A DNA stretch of 28,808 nucleotides from Mesorhizobium sp. (lineage in GTDB: Bacteria > Pseudomonadota > Alphaproteobacteria > Rhizobiales > Rhizobiaceae). Under the pieces are notes generated by a model. That model searched no databases and was not told the DNA's origin. It worked only from the letters and a program-made list of their open reading frames with translations. The stretch covers positions 1 through 28,808 of the forward strand of contig JAUYMV010000347.1 of assembly GCA_030698645.1 (NCBI GenBank), given 5' to 3'. Of this stretch, positions 1-7,683 are shown piece after piece. Numbering within the stretch: the first letter of the stretch is position 1; each line of letters begins with the position of its first letter. A program made the translations under genes and the position numbers.

Positions 1-627
1 CACGGTCATGCCGTGGCGTTGCTTAACCGCCGCAAGCAGGTCGACCGAAGCCTTGCGGTCGGCCGGCGACATGCCGGCGGTCGGCTCGTCCAGTAGTAGG
101 ATGTCGGGACGCAGCACCAGGCTCATTGCGAGTTCGAGCCGCTTCTTGTCGCCATGCGACAGGAAGCGCGCTTCGATGGCGGCCTTCCGCGCGAGGCCAA
201 CCTCTTCCAGCGCCTCGTCGACCATGTCGCGCGCCTGGGGGAGCGGCCGGCAGGCAACGAGGCTGGCGATGCTTCGCGCCTTGCCGCGGATTGACGCTTC
301 CACCGCGACCAGCACGTTCTGCGCCGTGGTCAGGTCGGCGAAGATGCGCGCCACCTGGAACGACCGCCCGAAACCGCTGCGCACCCGTTTCCAGCCGGGC
401 ATCCGCGTCACGTCGCGGCCCTGGTAGAGAACCACCCCGGAATCGGCGAAAACCTCGCCGCTCAGCACCTTGAAGAGCGTCGTCTTGCCGGCGCCGTTCG
501 GGCCGATCACCGCCAGCGTGTCGCCCGACGCCACCGAGATGTCGACGTTCTTCAGCACCTTCACGGACGGGTAGTCCTTGACGATCTGTGTAGCCTGAAG
601 AAGAGGGGCTGCGGTGCCGGATTGCAT
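1..627 (-). CDS. livG: Branched-chain amino acid-type ABC transporter ATP-binding protein, LivG-like (partial, runs off window)
   Basis: This is the ATPase that powers import by the LivHM permeases on the cytoplasmic face. The 209 visible codons stay open to the window edge, so the C-terminus is missing. The Walker A motif GPNGAGKTT lies at about residues 42-50, a signature-like LSHGDKKRLELA follows, and Walker B with LLLDEPTAGMSP comes near the end. LSHG in place of LSGG is normal for LivG/LivF proteins. The ATG at 627 lies 2 bases past the LivM stop. An in-frame GTG at 633 overlaps that stop and is an equally possible coupled start. The gene is last seen in an operon running livK-livH-livM-livG, and a livF gene probably follows outside the window. 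The transported substrate cannot be told from the ATPase. Confidence 0.93.
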   Translation of the reverse strand, partial: MQSGTAAPLLQATQIVKDYPSVKVLKNVDISVASGDTLAVIGPNGAGKTTLFKVLSGEVFADSGVVLYQGRDVTRMPGWKRVRSGFGRSFQVARIFADLTTAQNVLVAVEASIRGKARSIASLVACRPLPQARDMVDEALEEVGLARKAAIEARFLSHGDKKRLELAMSLVLRPDILLLDEPTAGMSPADRKASVDLLAAVKQRHGMTV

Positions 628-629
628 GT

Positions 630-1637
630 TCACGGTGCCTCCTCCACACGCGTCTCGTTCCGGACCTTGCTGCCGACGCGCTTTCCGAGCAGCGCCAGTC
701 CACCGAGGATACCGCCCGGAAATACCAGCACGACGATGAGCAGGATGGTGCCGATGATGATTTCGGAGAAGCCATGCATCGTGCGGGTGCCATACTCCAG
801 GAAAGCGAAGCCTGCGGCTCCGACGACCGGACCCCAGAAACTCTGCACGCCGCCAAGCAGTGCATAGAGGATCGGCCGGGCCGAGAAGGTCCAGTGCGCG
901 ACTTCCGGAGTCAGCAGCTGCAGCCAAGGCCCGTAGAGCGCACCGGCGACCGCGGTGACGCCCGACGCGATGGCGAATGCGGCAAGGCGGTTGGCCTGCA
1001 CGTTGATTCCGAGAAATGCGGCGCGGTCCGGGTCCTGCTGGATGCTGCGGAAGGCGCGGCCAAAGCGGCTGTGCATGACCCACCACAGCAGTGCGGCCAG
1101 CAGCGCTGAAACGACGATGATGAAATAGTAGTAATTGTTTCCTTGCGCGAGATCGATGGCGACCACGCCGAGGTCGAGCATCGGCCGGCGGATGCCGGTG
1201 AACCCGTCCTCGCGGCCGAGCGCGGGGATGGATGAAAGCACCAGGTAGACGATCTGGCTGAGCGCCAGGGTCAGGATGGCGAAGTAGACGCCGAGCGAGC
1301 GACGCAGCGCCACCATGCCGACAAGCAGCGCCAGCGCCGCGCTGAACAGGCCGGCGCCCGAGAAGGCCAGCAGCGGGTGCAGGTCGGGATAGAGCCGCGC
1401 CGTCAGCGCATAGGCATAGCCGCCGATGGCGAAGAACGAGGCATGGCCGAAGCTTACGAGGCCGGTCTGGCCGAACATCAGATTCCAGCTGAGACCAAAG
1501 ACGATGTGCAGCGACAGCGTGCCAAGGATGAAGACGAAGCCCTTGCTGGCCAGCGACGGCATGGCAAGCATGGCGATGACGATCACCGCTCCGATCGCCG
1601 CATCGCGGCCGAGCTGGGTGGGAAACAGGGATTTCAT
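630..1637 (-). CDS. livM: Branched-chain amino acid-type ABC transporter permease, LivM-like
   Basis: This is an inner-membrane permease of 335 residues, a normal LivM length, that pairs with LivH. The sequence is a chain of hydrophobic helices. It includes the family pattern LSWNLMFGQTGLVSFGHASFFAIGGY in its first third and the cytoplasmic coupling loop SRFGRAFRSIQQDPDRAAFLGINV in the second half. The ATG at 1637 overlaps the LivH stop as ATGA, which suggests translational coupling. The frame stays open upstream, but that part is a reading of livH in the wrong frame. The C-terminal tail after the last helix is short and charged (KRVGSKVRNETRVEEAP). The family assignment is firm and the substrate is unknown. 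Confidence 0.94.
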   Translation of the reverse strand: MKSLFPTQLGRDAAIGAVIVIAMLAMPSLASKGFVFILGTLSLHIVFGLSWNLMFGQTGLVSFGHASFFAIGGYAYALTARLYPDLHPLLAFSGAGLFSAALALLVGMVALRRSLGVYFAILTLALSQIVYLVLSSIPALGREDGFTGIRRPMLDLGVVAIDLAQGNNYYYFIIVVSALLAALLWWVMHSRFGRAFRSIQQDPDRAAFLGINVQANRLAAFAIASGVTAVAGALYGPWLQLLTPEVAHWTFSARPILYALLGGVQSFWGPVVGAAGFAFLEYGTRTMHGFSEIIIGTILLIVVLVFPGGILGGLALLGKRVGSKVRNETRVEEAP

Positions 1638-2518
1638 ATGCGCGCCCCCGCGATCAGTCCTTGCGGGCGGAACAGCAGCGCCAGCGTCATCGCGATGTAG
1701 AAGAGCAGGCCCGGCACCGCGGGAAAGTAGAGGGAGCCGAAGGAATCCACCACGCAGAGCAGGATCGCGGCGAGGAAGGTGCCGCGAATGTTCCCCATGC
1801 CGCCGACGATCAGCGCACCAAAGGCCTGGATGACAAAGGTGCTGGCGAGGTTGGGCGAAAGGGTCTGGTTGGGCAGAAGCAACCCGCCGGCGACGCCGGC
1901 CATGAAGAATCCTGCGACGACGAGGTAAGTGTAGAAGCGCGGCACGTTGACGCCGAGCATACCGGCCATCCAGGGATCGGACGCCACCGACTTCATCAGC
2001 TTGCCGGTTTCGGTATGCTGCAGGATCCATTCGAGCAGGGCGTAGCTGAGCACACCGAGCGCGATGATGACGAGCGCATAGATCGGCATCACCAGGTTGC
2101 CGGCGAAAACGGCGCCGTTCATCACGTCGGGTGGCGCCACGCTATGGAACGACACGCCCCAGATTGACTTGACCGCGCCCTCGGTGATCAGCAGCAGCGC
2201 ATAGGTGGCGATCAGCGAATAGGATTCGTCGACCTTCTGGAGCGGACGGAAGATGACGCGCTCGACGACGATACCGCAGAGACCCGTGACAATGCCGGCT
2301 ACGATGCTGACACCGATGTAGCCCAGCACCGAAGTCTGGGCGCCAACGGCCCGCACCAGCGTGAAGGCGACATAGGCGCCGATCATGAAGAAGCCGCCAT
2401 GGGCGAAGTTGAGCACCCGCAGGATGCCGAAGATCAGGGTCAGGCCGGTGGTGAAGAGGAACACCACCATGGCCGTGAAAAGCCCGTTGAAAAGCGGGCT
2501 GGCGATGAAATCGACCAC
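1634..2518 (-). CDS. livH: Branched-chain amino acid-type ABC transporter permease, LivH-like
   Basis: This is the second inner-membrane permease of the importer, at 294 residues. The N-terminus carries the hallmark GLTLIFGILRVLNFAHGGFFMIGAY, which is typical of LivH. Alternating hydrophobic helices follow, then a conserved-looking GGMGNIRGTFLAAILL segment before the last helices. The start codon is GTG at 2518. No ATG gives a complete first helix, and only a weak AAGG lies upstream. The gene follows livK after a 73-base gap that contains a strong GC hairpin at 2540-2561, and its end overlaps livM by 4 bases. It probably acts as a LivHM heterodimer driven by LivG and LivF. Confidence 0.93.
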   Translation of the reverse strand: MVDFIASPLFNGLFTAMVVFLFTTGLTLIFGILRVLNFAHGGFFMIGAYVAFTLVRAVGAQTSVLGYIGVSIVAGIVTGLCGIVVERVIFRPLQKVDESYSLIATYALLLITEGAVKSIWGVSFHSVAPPDVMNGAVFAGNLVMPIYALVIIALGVLSYALLEWILQHTETGKLMKSVASDPWMAGMLGVNVPRFYTYLVVAGFFMAGVAGGLLLPNQTLSPNLASTFVIQAFGALIVGGMGNIRGTFLAAILLCVVDSFGSLYFPAVPGLLFYIAMTLALLFRPQGLIAGARI

Positions 2519-2539
2519 GCGCGGCTGCCTTGTGCTGGT

Positions 2540-2561
2540 CCGCCGGCGCGCCGGCCGGCGG
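2540..2561 (-). other. GC-only hairpin between livK and livH
   Basis: The bases form a perfect 8-base-pair stem, CCGCCGGC against GCCGGCGG, around a 6-base loop. It lies in the 73-base gap after the binding-protein gene and has no U-run after it, so it is not a classic full terminator. Hairpins at this place in importer operons commonly protect the upstream message or cut back transcription, giving more binding protein than permease. That role is inference here. Confidence 0.5.
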
Positions 2562-2591
2562 ATTGTCTCACGACGGGGGAGTGTGGCCGGA

Positions 2592-3863
2592 TCAGGCCTT
2601 CTTGTATTTCAGCACGATCGGGGTGCCGGGCGTCGGCTCTTCCGACACGCCCTCGTCCTTGATGATACGGTGCGACGTGACCTTCCATCCCTGATCGCTC
2701 TCGTCGGGACCGAACTGCACGAAGTTGAGGTCGCAGATCGCCTGGTGATCTTCCTTGCGTATCTTGCGCATGCCCTTGCAGGAATCGAATTCGAGATCCT
2801 CGAGCGCGGCGATGACCTGTTCTGTTTCCGTGCCGCCGGCCTTCTGGATGGCGCTCGCATATGCCAGCACCGAGGCATGCGTCTCGCCGACATAGCCGGC
2901 CGGATGCGGGTCGTTGGTGGCCTTGACGTAGGCGGCATAGAGATCGTCGTTGATCTTATGGCCTTCATAGGCGCCGTGATACCAGTGGAAGCCGGACCAC
3001 AGGCCGGGAGGCGTGTTCTTGCCCATCGCGTTGGCGATGATGAACTCGCTGCCCGGATCGACCAGCACCTTGAACTTCTTGGTCAGCCCATAGGCTGCGG
3101 CCTGTCCGAACATGGTGACGGCATCGCCGCCATAGACGCCGCAATAGAGGCCTTCGCAATCACTGCGCATCAGCTGGGCAATCTCATTCTTGTAGTCGGT
3201 CGCGCCGAACTTGCACCAGAGCGCTTCGGTGATCTCGGCCGGCTTGCCGGCTTCGGCGGAGTATTGCGACATGCCGTCGACGAAAGAGTCCCAGTTCGAC
3301 GCGCTGATGGCGGTCTGCGGTAGGATGGCCGTCCACTTCAGGACGTCCGGGAAGTCGCCCAGAACCAGCTTCGAAAGCGCGCGCTGGCGCGCATAAGCGT
3401 GGTCGGACGTGCGGAACAGGTTGCGCGTGAACTGCTCGTGCGTCAGCTCGTTCGCCGAGGCCGCCGAGATGACCAGCACGGACTTGTCGTCGGCAAGCGT
3501 CGGCGCAACGGCGAGCGCCACGCCGCTGGACAGAATGCCGAACATGAGATTGACGCCACTGCCGGCGAGGTCCTTGGCGGCGGCGACACCGGCGGCAGGT
3601 GCCGCCTTGTCGTCACGCGTGACGAGTTCGATCTGGCGTCCGAGCACGCCGCCCGCCTGATTGATCTGGTTGACGGCGATCGTGGCGCCGGCAAGCTGGT
3701 ATCGTCCGATGATTTCCTGCGAACCGCTGAGCGGTGCGATGAGGCCAAGCCGGATCGGGTCGCCCTGCGCGCGAGACGGGCGCGACAGTGTGCCCAAGGC
3801 GGCCGCAGCGCCGAAGACGCCGAGCGTTTTGACGAGTTCTCGCCGTGTAAAATCGTATGTCAT
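2592..3863 (-). CDS. Periplasmic substrate-binding protein of the Liv-type ABC importer (Tat signal)
   Basis: This 423-residue protein is a type I periplasmic binding protein (LivK/AmiC-like) that captures the substrate for LivHM. The N-terminus has a twin-arginine signal (TRRELVK, Arg7 and Arg8), a hydrophobic stretch and a likely cleavage after SRA at about residue 32. The mature part opens with DPIRLGLIAPLSGSQEIIGR and continues with GGVLGRQIELVTRDDKAAPA, which are typical of the family. The mature protein has five cysteines, so disulfides are possible but not shown. The ATG at 3863 has a good GGAGG ribosome site about 5 bases upstream. It is the first gene of the operon. The ligand may be an amino acid, amide or urea-like compound; the sequence does not decide. 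Confidence 0.92.
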   Translation of the reverse strand: MTYDFTRRELVKTLGVFGAAAALGTLSRPSRAQGDPIRLGLIAPLSGSQEIIGRYQLAGATIAVNQINQAGGVLGRQIELVTRDDKAAPAAGVAAAKDLAGSGVNLMFGILSSGVALAVAPTLADDKSVLVISAASANELTHEQFTRNLFRTSDHAYARQRALSKLVLGDFPDVLKWTAILPQTAISASNWDSFVDGMSQYSAEAGKPAEITEALWCKFGATDYKNEIAQLMRSDCEGLYCGVYGGDAVTMFGQAAAYGLTKKFKVLVDPGSEFIIANAMGKNTPPGLWSGFHWYHGAYEGHKINDDLYAAYVKATNDPHPAGYVGETHASVLAYASAIQKAGGTETEQVIAALEDLEFDSCKGMRKIRKEDHQAICDLNFVQFGPDESDQGWKVTSHRIIKDEGVSEEPTPGTPIVLKYKKA

Positions 3864-4406
3864 GATTTCCTCCCAGGATTGACTATTCAAACAAGCGTTA
3901 GAATTCTGCCGCTGTCAATAGCGCTCGGTGCGCTCGCTGCGAATAAATCGGAGCGCGAGCCACGTCCTAGATGGAAAGGATGTAGGCACACCCGGCGAGG
4001 ACCGATCGCCGCGCCAGCGCTTGCCGCGCGGGCCCGTCCGCTGAGGCCTCCAAGTGAGGCCTGTCTACCGCGCCAGGTGCAGTCCAACTTTTCGCAAGGC
4101 GGTGAGCCAACGGCTACCAATCCGGCTGAACGGCGCGCTGTATTGATTCGCCTACGCCGCCGGCCGCCTTTGCGGCCTTTCGGTCGCCACCGAGCGGAGT
4201 GCGCAGTTCAGTCTTGCCGTTGAGAAACGGTCGAAGCAAGACCGGAATGACGAGCCGCGCATAGCAGCGACCGTCGCGCTCCAGCATGTGTTGAATCTTG
4301 GCCGCCGATCGCCCGGATCTTCCGTTCTTTGCAACGAAGTTTGTAACGGAAGAATGGGCGGAGAGCCCGTAATGTCAACAACTTGTTGGGGAATCAACGC
4401 GTGGAA
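3864..4406. other. Intergenic region upstream of the Liv operon, no supported gene
   Basis: About 540 bases lie between the livK start and the 3' end of tRNA-Thr. Open frames exist on both strands, but none has a convincing start, composition or family resemblance. The region should hold the promoter of the minus-strand Liv operon, although I could not pick out certain -35 and -10 boxes. A short hairpin, GGCCGC-CTTT-GCGGCC at 4162-4177, is visible with no gene it would clearly terminate. I see no direct repeat of the tRNA 3' end and no integrase, so nothing points to an inserted island. Confidence 0.5.
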
Positions 4407-4481
<75 letters not shown>

Positions 4482-4574
4482 TTTCCAAGGGTGCGGCGGC
4501 TTTTGCCACATGCATGGCGGTTGCGCAAGCACGCATTGGGAGGTTACCAAGACGCCGGATGCGAGGTGGTCAAG

Positions 4575-4775
4575 ATGGGCAAGCCGGGCGGCAAGGAGAC
4601 GGGCGATGCACGCCGCGCCGCGCGGCTGGCCGAGCAGTTGCGCGCCAACCTGCAGCGCCGCAAGGCCCAGGCGCGTTCGCGTCGCGATGGGGCGGCGGAC
4701 CAGCGTCCCGAAGGAATCGCGGCGGCCGACGGAAACGATGCCGAAATCGGGCGGGACGATACCGCGACGGACTGA
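4575..4775 (+). CDS. Small basic protein, uncharacterised (66 aa)
   Basis: This short frame begins at the ATG at 4575, with GAGG 8 bases upstream; an in-frame GTG at 4566 is also possible. The protein begins with MGKPGGKETGDARRA and then has a strongly basic, probably helical stretch, RAARLAEQLRANLQRRKAQARSR, followed by an acidic, low-complexity tail. Small alphaproteobacterial proteins with the pattern LRxNLxRRKAQAR are, as I recall, widespread and annotated only as hypothetical. That resemblance is why I keep it despite its size. It lies next to tRNA-Thr on the opposite strand and ends 36 bases before the Ku promoter, so it is probably transcribed separately. The function is unknown; nucleic-acid binding would fit the charge but is speculation. 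Confidence 0.6.
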   Translation: MGKPGGKETGDARRAARLAEQLRANLQRRKAQARSRRDGAADQRPEGIAAADGNDAEIGRDDTATD

Positions 4776-4811
4776 GCCGCGGGCCGACAGGCGCCACCGG
4801 CCGGGCTACGC

Positions 4812-4836
4812 GGAACCAGCGCGGCGGCGGCACGTT
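4812..4836 (+). promoter_or_regulatory. EcfG/RpoE2-type general stress promoter for the first Ku gene
   Basis: The sequence reads GGAAC (4812-4816), 16 bases, then CGTT (4833-4836). This matches the known consensus for the alphaproteobacterial general stress sigma factor EcfG (RpoE2), GGAAC-N16/17-CGTT. It ends 36 bases before the proposed TTG start at 4873. The promoter therefore also argues against any upstream start for that gene. Activity is inferred from the consensus only. Confidence 0.75.
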
Positions 4837-4872
4837 CAGGTCGGAATCGTTTCGTTTTCAGGGAGTGCTGTC

Positions 4873-5733
4873 TTGGCCGGGCCGCGTGCGAACTGGAAGG
4901 GCTATCTGAAGGTCGCGGAGCTGACCTGCCATGTCGCGCTCTATACGGGCGCGTCGACGGCGGAGCGCACGACCTTCCACACCATCAACACGGCGACCGG
5001 CAATCGTGTGCGACGCGAATACATCGACGAGAAGACGAAGAAGCCGGTCGAGCGCGACGACCAGGTGAAAGGCTACGAAACCGACAGCGGGGATTTCCTC
5101 ATCATCGAGCCCGACGAGATCGCCGCCGTCATGCCGCAGAGCGACAAGATCCTGGCGATCGAATCCTTCATCCCCTGCTCGCAAATCGACACGGTCTATT
5201 TCGACAAGCCCTATTACCTGGCGCCGGCCGACGAGGTCGCCGAAAAGGCCTTCGCGGTGATCCGCCAGGGCATGGAGGCGAAGAGTGTCGCGGCACTCGC
5301 AACCGCAGTGCTGTTCCGCCGCTCGCGCACGTTGCTGATCCGGCCCCATGGCGCCGGCATGATCGCCAACACGCTGAATTACGACTACGAGGTGCGCTCG
5401 GCGGAAGCCGCCTTCGCGGACGTTCCGAAGAAGAAGGTGTCAAAGGACATGGTCGCGCTCGCCAAGCACATCATCGGCACGATGAAGGGCGAGTTCGATC
5501 CGAAGAAATATGACGACCGCTACGAGAATGCGCTGGCCGAACTGGTGCGCGCCAAGGTCGAGGGCCGCCCGATGAAGGCGCAGCCTAAGCGCGCCGAAGG
5601 CAAGGTCGTCGACCTGATGTCGGCACTGCGCGAGAGCGCGAGGCTGGCTGACAAGGCAAAGGGCGCAGACGGAAAGCCGGCGGCCAAACGCGGCAAGGCG
5701 GCGCCCGCCGAGGAACGCCGCAAGGCCGGCTGA
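4873..5733 (+). CDS. Ku protein, non-homologous end joining (first copy)
   Basis: Bacterial Ku binds DNA double-strand ends and recruits the ligase LigD for end joining. The 286-residue product has the usual length and family landmarks: WKGYLKVAELTC at the start, FHTINTATGNRV and YIDEKTKKPVERDD in the barrel, FDKPYYLAPAD near the middle and VVDLMSALRESARLA near the end. A short basic tail (KPAAKRGKAAPAEERRKAG) follows and could touch DNA. The start is taken as TTG at 4873, because GGGAG lies 7 bases before it and the EcfG-type promoter at 4812-4836 would fall inside any longer reading frame. It converges on a second Ku gene with 28 bases between their stops. No ligD gene is in the window. Confidence 0.93.
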   Translation: MAGPRANWKGYLKVAELTCHVALYTGASTAERTTFHTINTATGNRVRREYIDEKTKKPVERDDQVKGYETDSGDFLIIEPDEIAAVMPQSDKILAIESFIPCSQIDTVYFDKPYYLAPADEVAEKAFAVIRQGMEAKSVAALATAVLFRRSRTLLIRPHGAGMIANTLNYDYEVRSAEAAFADVPKKKVSKDMVALAKHIIGTMKGEFDPKKYDDRYENALAELVRAKVEGRPMKAQPKRAEGKVVDLMSALRESARLADKAKGADGKPAAKRGKAAPAEERRKAG

Positions 5734-5761
5734 TCGAGCGGCCGCGGCGCGCCGAAGTGCG

Positions 5762-6568
5762 CTACTTCTTCTTCGACTTTTCCAGGCTGAGCTTCAGGGT
5801 CGACATCAGGTCGATGACATTGGAGGGCTCGTCCGCGCCGTCGTCCGCCGCTTTTCTCGATGTCGGCTTCTTCTTCGTCGCCTTCTTCTTCTGCTCGATC
5901 AGGTCGACGAGCCGGTCCTGCACCGGATCCTGAACCATCTTCGGGTCCCAAGGCTTCGAGCGGTCGTCGATTAGCGCCTTGACCAACGCGACCAGCTTCG
6001 GATCGGCCTTCTCCTTGGCGATGCCGGCGAAATACGCGTCGCGGTCGCGCACCTCGTCGCCATAGCGCAGCGTCCACAGCACGATGCCTTCGCCACGCGG
6101 CTCGAGCATCACGGCGCGCTCGCGTCCGTAGAGCACGACGCGCGAGATGCCGACAACGCCTTCCGACGCCATGGCGTCGCGGATGACCGTGAAGGCCTCC
6201 TCGCCGACCTTGTCGTTCGGCGTCAGGTAATAGGGCTTGTCGTAATAGATCCAGCCGATGGACTCGGCGGGCACGAAGGTGTCGATGTCGATGGTCTTCG
6301 TGCTTTCGAGCGCCACTGCATCAAGTTCCTCGTCATCGAGTGTGACGAACTTGCCTTCGGATATCTCGTAGCCCTTGGCCTCGTTGGCGTCGCGAACCGG
6401 TTTGCCGGTGACCGAATCGACATAGCGGCTGCGGATGCGGTTGCCGGTCACGCGGTTGACCGTGTGGAAGCGGACCTTCTCGCGATCGGAGGTGGCCGGC
6501 GTCATGGCGACCGGGCAGGTCACCAGCGAGAGCTTCAAATAGCCCTTCCAGAAATAGGCCGGCGCCAT
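5762..6568 (-). CDS. Ku protein, non-homologous end joining (second copy)
   Basis: This is a second, clearly diverged Ku of 268 residues. It keeps the same order of landmarks: FWKGYLKLSLVTCPVA at the start, FHTVNRVTGNRIRSRYVD, YYDKPYYLTPNDKVGEEAF and the C-terminal NVIDLMSTLKLSL. Before that last motif is a lysine-rich stretch (KKKATKKKPTSRK), and the protein ends EKSKKK, unlike its neighbour's alanine-rich tail. The ATG at 6568 has GGAG about 10 bases upstream. An EcfG-type promoter sits at 6604-6629, so the gene is transcribed independently of the carboxypeptidase gene behind it. Rhizobia often carry several Ku genes, and a heteromer with the convergent copy is plausible but unproven. Confidence 0.94.
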   Translation of the reverse strand: MAPAYFWKGYLKLSLVTCPVAMTPATSDREKVRFHTVNRVTGNRIRSRYVDSVTGKPVRDANEAKGYEISEGKFVTLDDEELDAVALESTKTIDIDTFVPAESIGWIYYDKPYYLTPNDKVGEEAFTVIRDAMASEGVVGISRVVLYGRERAVMLEPRGEGIVLWTLRYGDEVRDRDAYFAGIAKEKADPKLVALVKALIDDRSKPWDPKMVQDPVQDRLVDLIEQKKKATKKKPTSRKAADDGADEPSNVIDLMSTLKLSLEKSKKK

Positions 6569-6603
6569 GTCATATCACTCCGGAGACCTGCTCGACCGGT
6601 TGC

Positions 6604-6629
6604 AACGGGCAGCCGCCGCGATTGGTTCC
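6604..6629 (-). promoter_or_regulatory. EcfG/RpoE2-type general stress promoter for the second Ku gene
   Basis: On the minus strand the sequence reads GGAAC (6629-6625), 17 bases, then CGTT (6607-6604), an exact match to the EcfG consensus. It ends 35 bases before the ATG at 6568, almost the same distance as in the convergent Ku gene. It lies in the 76-base gap after the carboxypeptidase stop. Activity is inferred from the consensus. Confidence 0.75.
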
Positions 6630-6644
6630 CTGGCGCGGACGCGC

Positions 6645-7529
6645 CTAGAGGTGCGACGCCGCGGCAGCGCCGCCGCGGCTGGTCGCCGACGGCAGATAGC
6701 GCGCGATCAGGCCCTGGACGTGGGCATTGCGGCTGTCGGCGCTCTCGCCGCCCATGACGGCCACGACGAGGCGCTTGCCGTCGCGGTTGACGGAGGTGAC
6801 CACGTTGAAGCCCGAGGCGCGGATGTAGCCGGTCTTGATGCCGTCGACGCCGCCGGTCTCGAGGAGCTTGTTGTGGCCGCGCACCATCTTGCCCGCATAG
6901 GCGAATTCGCGCGTGGAGAAATAGGCGTAGTGGTGCGGAAAGCGCTGGCGCAGCGCCATGCCGAGCAGCGCCATGTCGCGCGCGCAGGTCTGCTGGTCGG
7001 CGTCGGGCAGACCGGAAGCATTGCGAAAAGTGGTGCGCGTCATGCCGAGCTGACGAGCGCGCGCCGTCATGTTGGCGGCGAATTGCGCTTCCGTGCCGCC
7101 GAGATACTCGCCGACGGCGGCTGCCACATCGTTGGCGGAGCGGGTGACCAGCGCGCGGATCGCCGTATCGGCGTCGATCGTGCCGCCGGGCTTGATGCCC
7201 ATCTTGGTGGGCGGCCGCGAGGCGGCGTAGGCCGACACCGGGATCTGCGTCGACTTGGACATGCGGCCCGAGTCGATCGCCTCGAACATCATGTAAAGCG
7301 TCATCATCTTGGTGAGCGACGCCGGGTAGCGCAACTGGTCGGCGGCAGACGCATAGAGCGTACGGCCGGAATTGGCGTCGACGACGATCGCGGCGTATTT
7401 TTCCGACGGGATCGGAGCGACCGTCAGCACTTCCGTGGGCGTGGTCGAGCAGGCGGCAAGGCCGAACGCCGACAGCGTCACCAGAACCAGCACGAGCCGG
7501 GTTCGAAGTCTCAGATCAGGAAATGTCAA
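6645..7529 (-). CDS. D-alanyl-D-alanine carboxypeptidase (PBP5/peptidase S11 family), predicted lipoprotein
   Basis: This enzyme trims the terminal D-Ala from peptidoglycan pentapeptides in the periplasm. All three active-site motifs are present in the 294 residues: SLTK (Ser71, Lys74), SAN (131-133) and KTG (232-234). The N-terminus has an arginine-rich start, a hydrophobic core and a lipobox LAAC with Cys27, so the protein is probably a lipoprotein rather than held by a C-terminal amphipathic helix. It stops soon after the catalytic domain and lacks the PBP5 C-terminal domain or a SPOR domain. There is no suitable ATG. The start is read as TTG at 7529, and a GTG 12 codons later would lose the basic residues of the signal. 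No strong ribosome site is seen. Confidence 0.9.
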   Translation of the reverse strand: MTFPDLRLRTRLVLVLVTLSAFGLAACSTTPTEVLTVAPIPSEKYAAIVVDANSGRTLYASAADQLRYPASLTKMMTLYMMFEAIDSGRMSKSTQIPVSAYAASRPPTKMGIKPGGTIDADTAIRALVTRSANDVAAAVGEYLGGTEAQFAANMTARARQLGMTRTTFRNASGLPDADQQTCARDMALLGMALRQRFPHHYAYFSTREFAYAGKMVRGHNKLLETGGVDGIKTGYIRASGFNVVTSVNRDGKRLVVAVMGGESADSRNAHVQGLIARYLPSATSRGGAAAASHL

Positions 7530-7683
7530 AGCCGCGCCCGCAGTTTTCGCCCAAATCGATCCCCATCGCCGGACATGTCGCGCCGGAAAGCCCGCGCGTC
7601 AACCTTTGCGCGCAAGATCGATGACAATATTCCGTGACGCACCGCGCAGTCGTCTGCCGCCCGACGCTGACGACGCGGGCACT

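Noticed and set aside
3887..4120. Possible small minus-strand gene upstream of livK
   Set aside because: It has no ribosome site, mixed composition and no family resemblance; it more likely lies in the leader of the Liv operon.
4162..4177. Hairpin GGCCGC-CTTT-GCGGCC as a terminator
   Set aside because: The stem is only six base pairs, and no gene ends close enough on the strand with the T-rich side.
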